The notes: a model not told the origin generated them from the letters alone. 64,000 bases of DNA from Isoetes taiwanensis (GCA_021234155.1 JAJEKV010000022.1:6650132-6714131), one strand, 5' to 3'. Counted from the stretch's first letter, positions 46,346-57,609 are shown. Made by a program: numbers and translations.

Positions 46346-49300
46346 ATGGATCTATCTAATATCAAGTAAGTCCACTATTTCTGGTAGGAATTATGTTCTA
46401 TTGCTGCCATGTATATAGCGTGTTCAAATGCTGAAATTCATACTGCTTGGACACTAAGAACCTTGGTTTCAATTGCAAAGTTGGCATGGGGTGCCCATGT
46501 TATGCATGCCTGCTCTTATTGACACATATACAGCAATGGGAGCAAGAATGCATAACATAGGCACCTCGTGTAGATTTTGTGATGGAGCTAAGCCAAATCG
46601 CGCCATGGCGCCATTAATCTGGAATGGTGCACTTGGATCAAATGGCGCCAGGGCGCCATTTTGTTTTAAATACACCACTAAAATGGTGTATTGGTCTAAA
46701 TGACGCCATGGCACCATTTGGTCAAAATGGTGCACTTGGTCGAAATGGTGTAAATTTGGAGCCAAATGGCGCCATGGCGCCATTTGCCTTCAAATTTACA
46801 TCAAAATTTATTTTTTTGTACTAAATGGCGCCAGTTTTGCTTATTTATTGCTTGTTTTTCGTCTATTTCATATGTTCTAAAAAGTGTCATCTTGCTTGAT
46901 TGAAACAGGTTCAATTTTCCCGTGTACAACCTATTCATCGGAAGGACAATTGTTGCCCTGGCCATATGGTGAATAGAACCACTCTTCATGGCAAGGAAAT
47001 AGATCCTTCAAATGTAGCAATTGAGGTCATGGAGTACGTGATCCCATCGAGGAGCTTCCAGTCCCCTGCGAAGGGGCAGATAACATTGGTGAAGCAGTAG
47101 GCACATTCATTCAGTGGCCTAAGAGGGATGTAAAACATGTTGAGTGCCCTCAAGTGAAGATATGTCTTCAACATCCCTCAATTTGCCCTCTTCAGAAGAG
47201 GATTCATCTAGTAGTCCACCATCATGTCAAGAGTAGCTTGGGACATCGAGTTTTCTTTGCTCCTTTGTGGTGAACCAAGCAACACAGCAACAAATGAAGA
47301 AGACGAGATAGTAGAGGAGATTGGAGGTCATGAGAATCTAAGTGCCCATCTTGGTCTCAGGTTGTTTAAGCCTGAAGATGAGACAGTCTACTACTCCAGA
47401 ACAGATCTACTTGGTTTGCCATGCTACATTCTTCACTCCTGCATTGGATCTAAATATTCGGAGGCGAATATAGTCTTTAGTGATCCTCAGGATGCTATAG
47501 ACGATGAGTTCTTGGGTGTATCAAAGGTCGGGCTTTCAGCAGGTAACATAATAGATCCAAAGGGGAACCAAAATATAAGGTCATGTCATGCTTGTGTTGA
47601 GAGGCCTCGAGCTAACAGTCTAATATTCTGGGAGACCCGAGATGTTTTGCTTCGTGATGGTAGGACAGTTTCACAACATTTACAAGCTCGAGCTGCTCTC
47701 GAACAGGATGACTTAGAAGTTGAGTGCTTGGAAACTGATGTTGAGAAGCAATTCAAGAGGAAAAGGAAATATACATATGTGAAGAGGGTCAGGGGGAAAC
47801 CAAAGGGGGATAGCAAGGAGGAGAGGATGTGTGCTTCGAAGTCAGTCAAGAGTGCTCTAAAATCAACATGCTGCAAAGATGAATGTGTCAAAAAACTGAG
47901 CCGAGAGCAAGTATGTGCCTTAAGAAAAGAATTTTATTCTCAATCAAGCAGTGCCAGGATTACGCTTGTTTTTGATGTGTTGAGTGTAATTTATACAGGG
48001 CAGTCGGAGGCGAAAGTAGTGGTCTCTGGAGTGGAGTGCTGTCAATTCGCATGGCGCATGGCTTTAGGAGTTGCTCAGTCTATGTTTTATAGTTGGAGGA
48101 AGAGGTTCGAGTTAGGTGGAAAACGGGCGGAGCATGGTAATACAGGCTCTAAGAAGCCTAGATCTGTGACACTAGCTACAGAAAGTGTGCTTGATACCTT
48201 CATTAGTGAGAATGCGAAGAGCATTCCACATAGAAGCAAAAAAGGAAAGGATGATATAAGGAGAATGTTCGCAAACTTCCTTCCATCCTTAATAAGAAGA
48301 GCATACATAAGGAAGTGGGTGCCGTGGTGGAAGAATTGACAGGAAAGAGTGTAACCTTGCCCTCTTTTTACAATATTTGGAAGAAAGAGTTTCCAGACGT
48401 CAGCATAGCAAAAAATACAGCATTCTCCAAGTGTAACATATGTGTAGTCATCAAGCAGAAATTGGAAAGAACAAAAGATACAAGGGAGAGGCGCAACCTT
48501 TCAATTCAATGACGGGCACATATGTTGGAACAACGTTCCTGTAGGAGTCAATATTGGCATTGGCGTGCATTATCACATCGTTCACCAGAAGGTCACCTTT
48601 GCATAATATATGATAAGATGGATCAGGTCAAAACACTCACACCAAGAAGTCACCATCTCGCAAAGTCTATTTGGAGAGGAGATCGCTTGAAGAGCGGCTT
48701 GACAAGAGCATTGACACATGGTCATGGTGGATGGGCTTATGGCCATTTCTCTCTTGATCTTTGGAAAGATGACTCAAACTTTCATGTTGGATCACTTTCT
48801 AGGATCCTACACTATCTTGAGTTGCCGGACGAAGACAAGTGTGGTGATCTGTGTGGAAGCAGAACTACAGATTGCAAATTGATGCAAGCCCTAAAAGACA
48901 CTCGACCACTACAGCATAAGCTAGCGCAGACACAAGAGATGATGCCTTCATCTTCTAGTGCCTACTGAGAAGGCTTCAATCCTCTTTCTCGAAATCTCTA
49001 CTTACAGTTGGATAATGCATCGGGTCAAAATAAAAATAGATATGTGTTCTCCTACCTCTCTTATTTGACATGGCTTAAGGTATTCGATGAGATTTAGGTT
49101 GGCTTCATGATGGTTGGGCAACCCATAAAGAATGGATTCCAGAAAAAGGAAAAAGAATGTGGAAGGGGGATGAAAATGGTGATCCAACGTTACCAACAGG
49201 GGTGCCTAAAAATATCCCTCCAAGGAAGACATTGAAAGATCTCCCTGGCCTGGCAGACAGCATCAGCAACTACATAGCATTATGGAATTCCTTTTGTAAA

Positions 49301-49912
49301 AATCAAGAAGATAGTGTGTTTACACGACAGTACAAAGCAACTATGGATTACTGGAACGAGATTCTTTTGTGCTTGGAAGATGTATCTCCAGGACGACCTC
49401 AAAATGATAACTTTTGGTTGCGTACAAGGCAAGAACCTCTACAAGCTGCCTTTACTCCAGAGGTCGATGAAGCCGCTGTGCTTATAAGACCTTTGCCTAC
49501 GTATTGTGGGCCAGCAGATGGGCGTCCAGTGTTACCTATGGATGAGTTCGATCCTCATGCACATGTTACGAAAGGTATGTTCGTTTTAATCCGACCTGGA
49601 GACGATAAAACTCCAACGTAGTTGGGCTTTACAGAAGAAGATGCCATCCTAGATCCAGAGTCTACCAATTATGGTCACATTTATGTATCATGGTGGATGC
49701 CTGTTGGTCGTGACTATACAGGTTGCTTAACTAAACGTTGGCAACCCAATCCATCAGATCCATTAAGGTATGAGAAGTTAGATGCCATACATTATGCATG
49801 GGATGCAAATGGCAAAAGACCGAAGACTGTTCAGATTCCAAAATACATTGTTGACATGTGGGGGGATATAGCATTAGCTAAAAGCTCTCAATCTCAGTCA
49901 TGTTCTCGATAA
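46346..49912 (+). pseudogene. Transposase-like protein of a large plant transposon family, decayed
   Basis: A first small exon (46346-46365, MDLSNIK) has a perfect GTAAGT donor, and an acceptor AAACAG at 46908 leads into KFNFPVYNLFIGRT. Then come TLHGKEIDPSNVAIEV and, in another frame, GEAVGTFIQWPKRDVK, like a domain seen beside plant transposases. The longest open part, 47224-48339 (371 residues), has CCKDECVKKLSREQVCALRK. Further pieces give FYNIWKKEFPDVSIAKNTAF with a CXXC (48315-48512), ALTHGHGGWAYGHFSLDLW (48522-48968), LYLQLDNASGQNKNRYVFSY near 49000 and a C-terminal SH3-like end (YVSWWMPVGRDYTG, 49622-49912). This order matches a family common in ferns, mosses and protists, which I recall as DUF7869-type; the name should be checked. 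Stops and shifts are many. Confidence 0.6.
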
Positions 49913-50127
49913 TCATGTATGTAATTTCTCTTGCTATAATACTTAAGCATTTTGGACAATTAATACTCAGTCGATACATCAAATAATATTCATTATGCTT
50001 ATACTACATCCTTACATCTTTTATAATAGGTGTTTAATACACATCATTATATCTGATGCACACATTATTGATGGCATACATATAATTTAGATGCACATAT
50101 TATTGATGGCATTATAGAGTCGATGAT

Positions 50128-50445
50128 TCACTCATCTTCAATCCCTGCTAACGTGATCACATTCAGCTCGTAGGCATGACGCTCAGGAAGCCAAAGAAGA
50201 TGGGTCACAACACGAGTAAGACCGAGGCAATGACATTCAAGACCTCTAGCTTTGGATTCCAAGTAAGGATCCAGCTTAACACCTTTATGTATGCACCCAA
50301 CAAGATCATTGTAGCTCATGGAGCAAGTAATGGTCTCAAACTGAAGATCATGCAGATTATAAGCCATGGGAGATGAATGACTTCTACCACCGAATGGAGC
50401 TGCTTTTATAGTCGTTGTAGAATTATTGGTATAATACTTCAGCAT
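50128..50445 (-). other. Uncharacterised open frame, 105 residues
   Basis: A minus-strand frame with no motif I recognise (ITCSMSYNDLVGCIHKG, LTRVVTHLLWLPERHAYEL). Codon use looks protein-like, and it may be the end of a gene whose start was lost to the tandem repeats at 50422. Confidence 0.25.
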
Positions 50446-50517
50446 TATTGGTATTATACTTCAATATTATTGGTATTATACTTCAACATTATTGGTATTA
50501 TACTTCAACATTATTGG
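50422..50517. repeat. 22-bp tandem repeat, 4.4 copies
   Basis: The unit ATTATTGGTATTATACTTCA plus AC/AT occurs at 50422, 50444, 50466, 50488 and, partly, 50510, with almost no divergence, so the expansion is recent. Confidence 0.95.
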
Positions 50518-50533
50518 ATTTGTAGCTATAAAT

Positions 50534-51290
50534 TCTTTCACCTTGCTTTCACTTCTCACCTTTGTTCCGTGTTTTCACCTTGCTTTCACTTCTCACCTTG
50601 CTTTCACTTCTCGTGTTCTCACCTTGCTTTCACTTCTCACCTTGTGTTCCGTGTACTTTGCTAATTGATCTTGATCCTTGCTTCTTGCTCCTTGATCTTC
50701 CTTATTCCTTTATCTTCTTGGTCTTTGATCTTCCTTGTTCCTTGCTACTTGATCTTGATCCTTGTTCTTTGCTACTTCATCTTCGTGCTCCTTCATGCTA
50801 CTTGATCTTGTTCCTTGCTCTTGGGCCAAAGCATGGAGGTGGGGGACACTTTTTGTGTCAGCGACACGTGGTGCTTACTGGGTGCTTTCTGGGGCTGTTT
50901 TCTTTGTATTTTTGGGGAATTTTTTTTTGTTTTTTTTTTTTGTTGATATTTTTGCCTCAAACGCATTTATATGACGCCTTGGAATACAAAATTTCAGCTT
51001 CATCGGAGTTATAGAAAAAAAGACAAAAAAAGTAAAGTTTTCAGCATTAGGTGCTTAGGGGGTGCTTGGCTGGCGCAAAAATGCCCCCAGGCTCTATGCT
51101 TTGGCCCTCTTGATCTTGTTCCTTGCTCCTTGATCTTCCTTGTGCCTTGCTTCTTGCTACTTGATCTTGAACCTTGTTCTTGCTACTTGATCTTTGTGCT
51201 CCTTGCTATTTGGTCTTGTTCCTTGCTTCTTGCTCCTTGTTCCCTGCTCTGCTCCGTGTTCCTTGCTCCGTCGGTGATCCTTGCTTGCTT
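50534..51290. repeat. Pyrimidine-rich low-complexity field (CTTGCT/TTGATCTT units)
   Basis: It starts with TTTCACTTCTCACCTTGC repeats (50534-50648), continues as irregular TTGATCTTGATCCTTGCT units and resumes at 51106-51290. The open frames across it are a product of the repeat. Between them, 50860-51080 includes T-rich unique sequence. Confidence 0.8.
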
Positions 51291-51296
51291 TTGCAA

Positions 51297-51854
51297 ATGA
51301 TTGGACCCAATCCTCCCTGGGCTACTCTAGAAGCCCTGCAAGCATGCCCCAAGCATTCTGTGTGGCCTGATCAAGATGAGCTATTTGACCATTTCTTGGA
51401 GTGGAGGTTGCGCCACAGTCCCACCAAGGAGCTTGCAATGGAGTTGATCAACTTCATTCTGGAGCGATTTGATTGTGGTCATGAGCCACCGATGGAAATT
51501 AATCCATCCCAATGTTATAGGAGACTTGCAATGAGGGGAATTCTTGAACCCCCTCCTCACCTGGGACGAGATGCTCGGCTGAGGTTGAGGCCTCTTCTTC
51601 GTCTTTGGTTATTTAGCACACTCTCCGGATCAATACATATCGAGTTCATTCATGAAATTTGTAAGGGACGGATGTATGACCTTATTAGGGACGTACTACA
51701 ACGAAAAGTACAACAACTTTGTGGAGTTGGGTCCGCTCTTCTTCCGTGTGAGTATTATCATGTGGAATTACTTTTTGCAATGACTAGGTATCCCATATGG
51801 TGGGAAGAATCAGCTGGGATATGCATGAGCTGGGTTCCTAACCCACCAAGATAG
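51297..51854 (+). CDS. Unidentified intact open frame, 185 residues
   Basis: Starting at ATG 51297 (MIGPNPPWATLEALQACPK), which follows the repeat field, the frame stays open to 51854. It contains a Leu/Arg-rich middle (GRDARLRLRPLLRLWLF) and two Trp-rich ends (FLEWRLRHSP, YPIWWEESAG). No signal peptide or known domain is seen. In a window where most frames are broken, an uninterrupted frame of this length stands out. It may belong to the transposon on its left or be a young orphan gene. Confidence 0.4.
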   Translation: MIGPNPPWATLEALQACPKHSVWPDQDELFDHFLEWRLRHSPTKELAMELINFILERFDCGHEPPMEINPSQCYRRLAMRGILEPPPHLGRDARLRLRPLLRLWLFSTLSGSIHIEFIHEICKGRMYDLIRDVLQRKVQQLCGVGSALLPCEYYHVELLFAMTRYPIWWEESAGICMSWVPNPPR

Positions 51855-51908
51855 GTTAGACCTTTGGGGAAGGAAAGGGGAGGGAAAGGGGTTAGGAACC
51901 TAGGGGAA

Positions 51909-51945
51909 GGTTACTAGGGACATCTTGCCGTGGTCTCTAGTAACC
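51909..51945. other. Strong hairpin GGTTACTAG..CTAGTAACC
   Basis: GGTTACTAGGGAC and GTCTCTAGTAACC pair over 13 bp with one mismatch around 11 nt. It lies just after the open frame ending at 51854 and could be an element end or transcript 3' structure. Confidence 0.5.
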
Positions 51946-52194
51946 TTTGCTATCTATCATACATAGTTCATACTTCCGGTCTCTATTGTGTTTGGAAGTT
52001 GGTATATGATACAGTGTTAATATGTTCTCTAAATATTCATGTATGTATGATACACCTGCATCGCGCGTGTATACAACCCCAAGATAAGGTCCATGATACA
52101 GTGGTACCGCATTACGTGTATACAACCCCTGCATAAGGTTTATACAACCCCCATAATAAAAAAATTCCAGTTTACTAAAATTTTTCCCATTATA

Positions 52195-52761
52195 ATGAAA
52201 TTGTGCTTGGAGCGGCCTTTAAAAGAAGAATTCATCGCCATCCAAGAACGGATGGGCATTAGAGGCAAGACCACAAGTGCGCTCCTGCCTAGTTCTTCAT
52301 CAACGACGCCAGCCGGGATCGATAGAAGCAGGGTCAATCTGACCTTCTTGAGATCCATGTTTGTAGATTACAAGGACCTGACAGTAGTATCGGTGGACGA
52401 GTACTCTAGGAGGCATAGGTCCAGCATCAGGACCGGAGATGAAGTAGGAGAAGTAGGACATGACAAGGCCCTAAGGTACTACCTTCCACTCCTCACTGGC
52501 GAAAGGATAACAGTGGTCCACCATCAGTTCAGCCCACGGGGAGGAGAAGAGATATTCATGTTGATTGCCATCTCAGGATTTGGTAGACATACTCGAATGC
52601 ATCAAACCATCGATCATGTCATACTAGTGAAGAGAACAATAGCCCTGAGCATCTTCGACCTTGTGGTTCCTTACCGATGCCAGGGCAGATTAGCCATCAC
52701 TGCAGCCTATATGAAAAGTGGAAGAATTAGCAACAACATTGCAAGGTGGGACGCCCACTAA
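52195..52761 (+). CDS. Unidentified intact open frame, 188 residues
   Basis: From ATG 52195 (MKLCLERPLKEEFIAIQERM) the frame runs to 52761; an upstream ATG at 52093 is less likely because that part translates a TATACAACCCC repeat. Segments such as HDKALRYYLPLLTGERITVV and RTIALSIFDLVVPYRC look like a folded alpha/beta protein. No family recognised. It precedes the gypsy gag relic on the same strand by 340 bp and might be an extra open frame of that element. Confidence 0.4.
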   Translation: MKLCLERPLKEEFIAIQERMGIRGKTTSALLPSSSSTTPAGIDRSRVNLTFLRSMFVDYKDLTVVSVDEYSRRHRSSIRTGDEVGEVGHDKALRYYLPLLTGERITVVHHQFSPRGGEEIFMLIAISGFGRHTRMHQTIDHVILVKRTIALSIFDLVVPYRCQGRLAITAAYMKSGRISNNIARWDAH

Positions 52762-53103
52762 AATTCTCAGAAACTTGGGACGTACCATTGGTACAACCCA
52801 AGTAAAGAAGTCCTTGGAAGACTACCCTGCATATCGAAGACTCTAAGAATAGTTAAAATTTGTGTCTCTCAATCATTGTAAAAATATTTTTATCTTATGA
52901 ATATATTTTGTTGACATTATGAATGTTCTTTGATATATTTTGTTTCCACAACTATATCATCAAACAAATAATGCAATGGCAAACAAAAGCTAATCATACG
53001 AGTGCAATCTAATGTTTATGCAGCTAGAGCACCCAAGACCGTAGAGCAAAATTGACGCCATTAGGAAGAGCACACTCCCCTACGACAATTCTAGCCAAGG
53101 AAC

Positions 53104-54833
53104 TTGTACCAAGAGTTCAAGGCGCAGACCCTACAAGAAGAGATATCCCAGATGAGATCGGACATCCAGGAGATAAAAGCTTTCTTGGCAGAAAGGGCAG
53201 TATTTGCACCAGACCAGAACATCCAGCTACCCCAGGCACCTGCTCAGAGAAAAAACAAGAGAAGGAAGAAAAATCGGAGAAGGAGATCCCCTAGCACGGA
53301 CTCCTCCAACACGAGTTCTGACTCTGACTCAGAATCAGAGGAGTAGGATAAGGATCCGCAAATCCTAAACCAAGATATCAGGGCCGACTATCAGAAGAAA
53401 ATCGACTCTGCACTGAGCAATATGTGGAAAGCCAGGAAATTAGAGCAGTTCTCAGGGGATAACAGGTTAGGGATGGAAGTCAAAGTCTAGTTGGACGAGA
53501 TGAGACAGCATGGAATGGCATAAAAGACAAGGACAAGGGCAGGGTAGCAATAGCCAACCTCAAAGCAACGGCCAGAATCTGGAGGAAAGGCTATGCCAAG
53601 GCCCATGGATTGAGCAGGAACAACTGCAGATTCAAGAAGTTTTCCAAGGCGTTTAAGCATCATTATGTGCCAAAGGAACACAATTGCCACATGATGCAGT
53701 AGTTTTACAGATTGAAGCAGGGCAATAAGACGATACAGAAGTACGCTGAAGAATTTATGAGACTAAGGTTGTATGTGCCAAAGTTGAACGAAAGACATGC
53801 AGTGGAGGGGTATATTGAGGGCTTGAATGGGGAGATCAGGAAGCTTGTGAGGGCTATCAACTCTAGAACAGTGTCAGAAGCAGAGTCCAAGGCCATGAGT
53901 CTACAGGAAACAGATCTCCAGAGCAGTAAACAAAAGCAGCAATCCTATTAGGATACGAGGAAAGCTATCAGAAGCTATAGTCCGAGAGCAACAAGCCCGA
54001 TACCTACTAAACTATAGTTCAATGCAAATTATGGGAAGCAGGACAAGAAGCAAGTCAGCTTCAAGGACAAAGGGCAAGCGGGAGGTTCGAACTACTCCAA
54101 AGTAGTGAAGCAGTTCTTGCAGTCCACTCCGAAAGAGAAGAGACAGGAATGTATAGAAAAGTAGTTGTGCTTCAGGTGCTTCCAACCGGGACATCGGACA
54201 CACAATTGCCTTTTCGTGATGAATATAGCGCTAACAGAGCTACAAAGATGGGAGACACCCCCGGACAACGACGACGAAGATGTTTGCGACTACATCCAAA
54301 GTGAGTGCCACATCTTTGCCGCCATTGATTCCGAGAGTCAATATCAGGTCATTTCAACAATAGGGAAAGTCAAAGCCAAATCCTTCATAGTGTTGACAGA
54401 TACAGGAAGTACCCATAATTTTGCTTCGCCAAGGATGCTAGAGTTGTTGAAGCTGAAACCCTTGAAATCCAAGCCCAGACCTGTAGTGTTGGTAAGTGAA
54501 GCAATCCGACACACAGTAGGAAAAATGATTAACTTCGACATAGACTTGCCAGGTATCAACACTGGAATGGGAGCAGAGGTCATGAACATTGGCAAGTATG
54601 ACTTGATCATCAGAATGAAATACCTTGGCCCAGCTAGTGCTGTAATTGATTATGGGAAGCGAAAAGTGACCTTAACGGCGCCAAGTGGCAAAATCATTGA
54701 GATAACAGGCAAAGAAGTCTTCCCAATCATGCAATGCATGTCTAGTAAGAAGTTACTTAAATGCACAAACACTATGCGTCAAGCCCTGCGTCACTACCTT
54801 TTAAGGTTCATCAGATTTGTGTTAGAAGCTTGA
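53104..54833 (+). pseudogene. Ty3/gypsy gag-protease relic whose in-frame stops are all TAG
   Basis: An N-terminal coiled stretch with a Lys/Arg then Ser/Asp/Glu tail ends at TAG 53344. The frame continues as the gag capsid (MWKARKLEQFSGDNRL; after one shift near 53505, IWRKGYAKAH, FRLKQG-type FYRLKQGNKTIQKYAEEF). Then come a CCHC knuckle (CFRCFQPGHRTHNC, 54165 on) and a retropepsin domain with DTGSTHNFAS and later GKYDLIIRMKYLG. The similarity stops at about 54790; no reverse transcriptase follows. In-frame stops lie at 53344, 53488, 53700, 53949, 54015 and 54162, every one TAG. It may be part of element B displaced by later insertions, or an independent relic. Confidence 0.88.
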
Positions 54834-55155
54834 AAGTGACACAAATTAATTCGATTGCGTCAATACTTGTGTCAGTTTAGTTGTGTCAACAACGTCATTT
54901 TTGTCACATATTTGTGTCAAAATTTTATTACTTTTCGTTAGCATTTGTAATGACGATTACATCATGTATTGTGAAAGGATTATGACATAATTTAAGTTAA
55001 GGATAAGAATAAGTTTATGTCCACTATAACATCGCTACATTTGTGTCACATTTTATGATAGCTTCTTGTCACCTTTTGTAAAACGTTTGTGTCATTTTAT
55101 AGTGTCAGAGATTTTCAATCACGTGATGGGATCTAGGTTGAGAATGTATAACGAT
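54834..55155. other. Short spacer rich in TGTGTCA motifs
   Basis: GTGTCA occurs repeatedly (such as 54894, 54935, 55091). No gene is seen. This may be terminal or subterminal sequence of the CACTA relic to its right, as such elements carry subterminal repeats. Confidence 0.35.
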
Positions 55156-56562
55156 TCACCAATCATTATTGTCAGGATCTAGATAAAAGAAGACTTGTTC
55201 AACTTGATTTGGAAAAACAAATGGCTCATTCATATCCTCTAGCATTTTTGTGGAGTCAATCTCCATAAATCTAGAAGCATGTGTTATTATTGTTCTTCCA
55301 TGACCTCTATAAACAACTCTGAACCACTTTGCTTTCAAGACATTTACATGAAATATCCGATAGTTTAACTCAATGATATTGGATATGGTTCAAACATAGC
55401 ATAATTCACCATCAATAACGTTACGATCCCTACTGCTTGCTAGACTCTTTTGCTCAAAGTGTGCCATGATTCTAGAGTCAAAAGTAATTCTATGTTTATC
55501 AACATTACTGATACAAAAGTGTTGTCCGTAAGCCCACATAGATGTATGAAATCGTGCCTAAATAACAAAAGTGTAATTAGCAAAATCAAGTTTTCTAAAC
55601 TTATTATATTTTTCAATATACAACTTTTTCATGAAAGAAAAGGAATACTTTCATTCCATACCTTTTTATTGCATCCAATAGCAATCTCGTAATCGTCATC
55701 TGGAATGACTTGTCCACTATCTCTTGCTTCATCCATACGAGCTAATAACCAATCATTGGTCATGGTGTCTGCCAAAGCGCATTGTTCAATTGTTGAACCA
55801 CGTCTGTGTGAGCCATTCCTTCGTGCTTCCTCCTTTGCACGTTCATACATGTCTCACCAAGGTTGCAAGGTTGTTGTATTATTTATGATGAAGGCATTTA
55901 CAGAACGAAACATTTTATCAGTTAGATTCTGCTCCACACCATTGCCTTGTAAAACTTCCGATATAATCTCATCCACCTCTTTTTCCTCACACATATGCAA
56001 TGGTCACATCATTCAAGTAAAAAAGAGTTTCTTGCATGAGATGACCTTCGTCCATACATCCTTCTGGCTTAGCCATTTGGCGTACAAATCCTTTGAGCAC
56101 TGTCATGTAATGCTCGCGGAAGAACATCCATCGTGCAGGGGCGGGCCTAGCTAATTTAATCTCATTTGGAATGTGTATTAATAGGTGCATCTACATCAAT
56201 GTCATCATCTCATCTCATTAGTTAGCGAAATATATGCATGTCAACATGGAAAAAAATGGATGTACGGATAATGTCATACTTGTAGATCTAAGAAGCTAGT
56301 AGGAAACTCCTTTTCAATATCACATAAAAGTAAAATAGCTTCCTCCTCCATCTTTGTAATCTCAGAGACATCAATTTCCTTTGAGGATTCCCATCTCATG
56401 AATTTTTCTAATCGGTATATGATACTCCTTATTGCCGGTGTTTAGTTTCCAATGGCGCATGGAAGAATATGCTACAACAACAAACAATAGATCAACACGT
56501 GCAACTATGTAATTCCAATCATTAAAAGTGAAGAATAAATTACCTGAAGAAATTTGTGCCAA
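55156..56562 (-). pseudogene. CACTA (En/Spm) transposase C-terminal exons, decayed
   Basis: From high to low coordinates: GLKTHDWHKFLQ with donor GTAATT (about 56545), AIRSIIYRLEKFMRWESS, AILLLCDIEKEFPTSFLDLQ, then after an intron (about 56278-56191) MHLLIHIPNEIKLARPAPAR with RWMFFREHYMTVLKGFVRQ and KPEGCMDEGHL. These match the DUF4218 part of plant TNP2-type proteins. At 55850-55629 a frame with EARRNGSHRRGSTIEQ follows. At 55338-55156, HASRFMEIDSTKM and EPFVFPNQVEQVFFYLDPDN match the DUF4216 part. The order agrees with TNP2 genes. Stops and missing transposase core show a relic. Confidence 0.82.
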
Positions 56563-56569
56563 TCGTGTG

Positions 56570-57060
56570 TTTTCAACCCACTAAGATCTCCATCTTTTGT
56601 AAATGCTTTTCTTAGGGATCCACCATATCCAGTCGGTGTTCAACTTTTTTGTATTCTCTTATGCACTATTGCAAGTTATTGTTTCCCTAACACCCAAGGT
56701 CCTTTTATCCATGTGGTTCCTCTGCCAGCCCTCTCGTTTAGCTAAATCTCTTCTTATTCCTCTTTCCTTAACACTAGAGTGTTCTCGGGGACCATTCATG
56801 GTCCATGGACCAGAATTGGTCCAGTTGACCCATTGCCACTTAAACCAATATATCTGAGAACAGAAATGTCAATTTCATGATATATCGCCACTATATCAAT
56901 CTTTACTTGATTCTTAATGACCTTCGAGAATTTCAAGACCAATGAACTCAACTATATATTGTAGTGATTGTTCAAATATTAGAGAATTTGACAGTTTCTG
57001 CAACAGTCCAGAACTGCATTCTTGGGTTTTCTTAGTATGAACAAGTCTAAACCTTGCCAA
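56570..57060. other. No recognisable gene
   Basis: Mixed sequence between the CACTA exons and the Helitron end. The upstream TNP2 core would be expected here on the minus strand but is not seen, so the Helitron insertion or decay has removed it. Confidence 0.35.
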
Positions 57061-57071
57061 AATTGAAAGTA

Positions 57072-57101
57072 CTAGTAACGTGTGCCCGGCGATGCCGGGC
57101 A
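57072..57101 (-). other. 3' end of a second Helitron
   Basis: On the minus strand: hairpin GCCCGGC-ATC-GCCGGGC, then ACACGTTACTAG before host T. It matches the end at 34845-34873 in stem position, in the CGTTACTAG end and in the T that follows. The body would extend to higher coordinates; I could not find its TC start, which may lie beyond 64000. Confidence 0.8.
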
Positions 57102-57544
57102 TTAGTCATCAAAGTGTGGAAGTCATCGAAGTGTGGAAGGGATAGATGCAGTAGACTTTGAATTGTAATTGTTTCTGTGCACTTTCAATGTGTCAAACTT
57201 GTAGTAAAAGAGTGCTCGATGATCCTGAATATTATCCAAAGAGACAGACATTGATGCACGTGTAAGTTAATGTGATTCAATACTATTTCTTTTGTAACTT
57301 GAAAATCCTTCCTGATAAGGTAGAACCTGACAATTCAACCCTTTGGGATCACCTCTAAGTTTAAAAGCTCTTGATGCAAAGTCATAACATCCATCTTTTG
57401 TCCATTCTCTATGTGTTAGTAGTTGTTGTCATAGTTTGAAGAGCCAACAAAGTACTAAATATATGTGAATAGGAAAGGTTAAATGCTTGAATGCCCCATA
57501 AGTTAGAATAAAATTACTATAGGGTGTTTAAAAGCAACCACTGT

Positions 57545-57600
57545 ATTGAGATAGATAGATAGATAGTATTTTTACGTCATGCCACATTGGCAGCGTCCAT
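57545..57600 (-). mobile_element. 3' end of a non-LTR retroposon with TATC tail
   Basis: On the minus strand a hairpin (TGCCAATGTGGCA) is followed by TGACGTAAAAATAC and TATC repeats. It shares ACGTAAAAA with the tail at 9866 and a similar sequence with the LINE end at 58195. It is likely a truncated relative. Confidence 0.5.
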
Positions 57601-57609
57601 GAGGAGAAA

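Larger units (their letters stand above)
40528..46836. repeat. Dispersed 22-bp palindrome (AAATGGCGCCA + reverse complement)
   Basis: Full, half or mutated copies occur near 40528, 40572, 42415-42450, 44630, 44730, 44835, 44893, 45127, 45221, 45272, 45368, 45567, 46597, 46640, 46700, 46764 and 46824. They lie outside coding pieces: in introns and between the two divergent genes, with none beyond 46.84 kb. Confidence 0.85.

Noticed and set aside
43944-46836. CRISPR-like array, because of regular short repeats
   Set aside because: The repeats are palindromes with irregular spacing in a plant genome with spliced genes; spacers are not uniform and no Cas genes exist.
50377-51300. Leu/Phe/Cys-rich frames in the pyrimidine repeat field
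   Set aside because: They are a product of the CTTGCT/TTGATCTT repeats, not genes; only the part from ATG 51297 lies outside the repeats.
53104-54833. UAG reassigned to an amino acid
   Set aside because: Neighbouring host and transposon frames use TAG, TAA and TGA as ordinary stops; CHG deamination explains the pattern without recoding.
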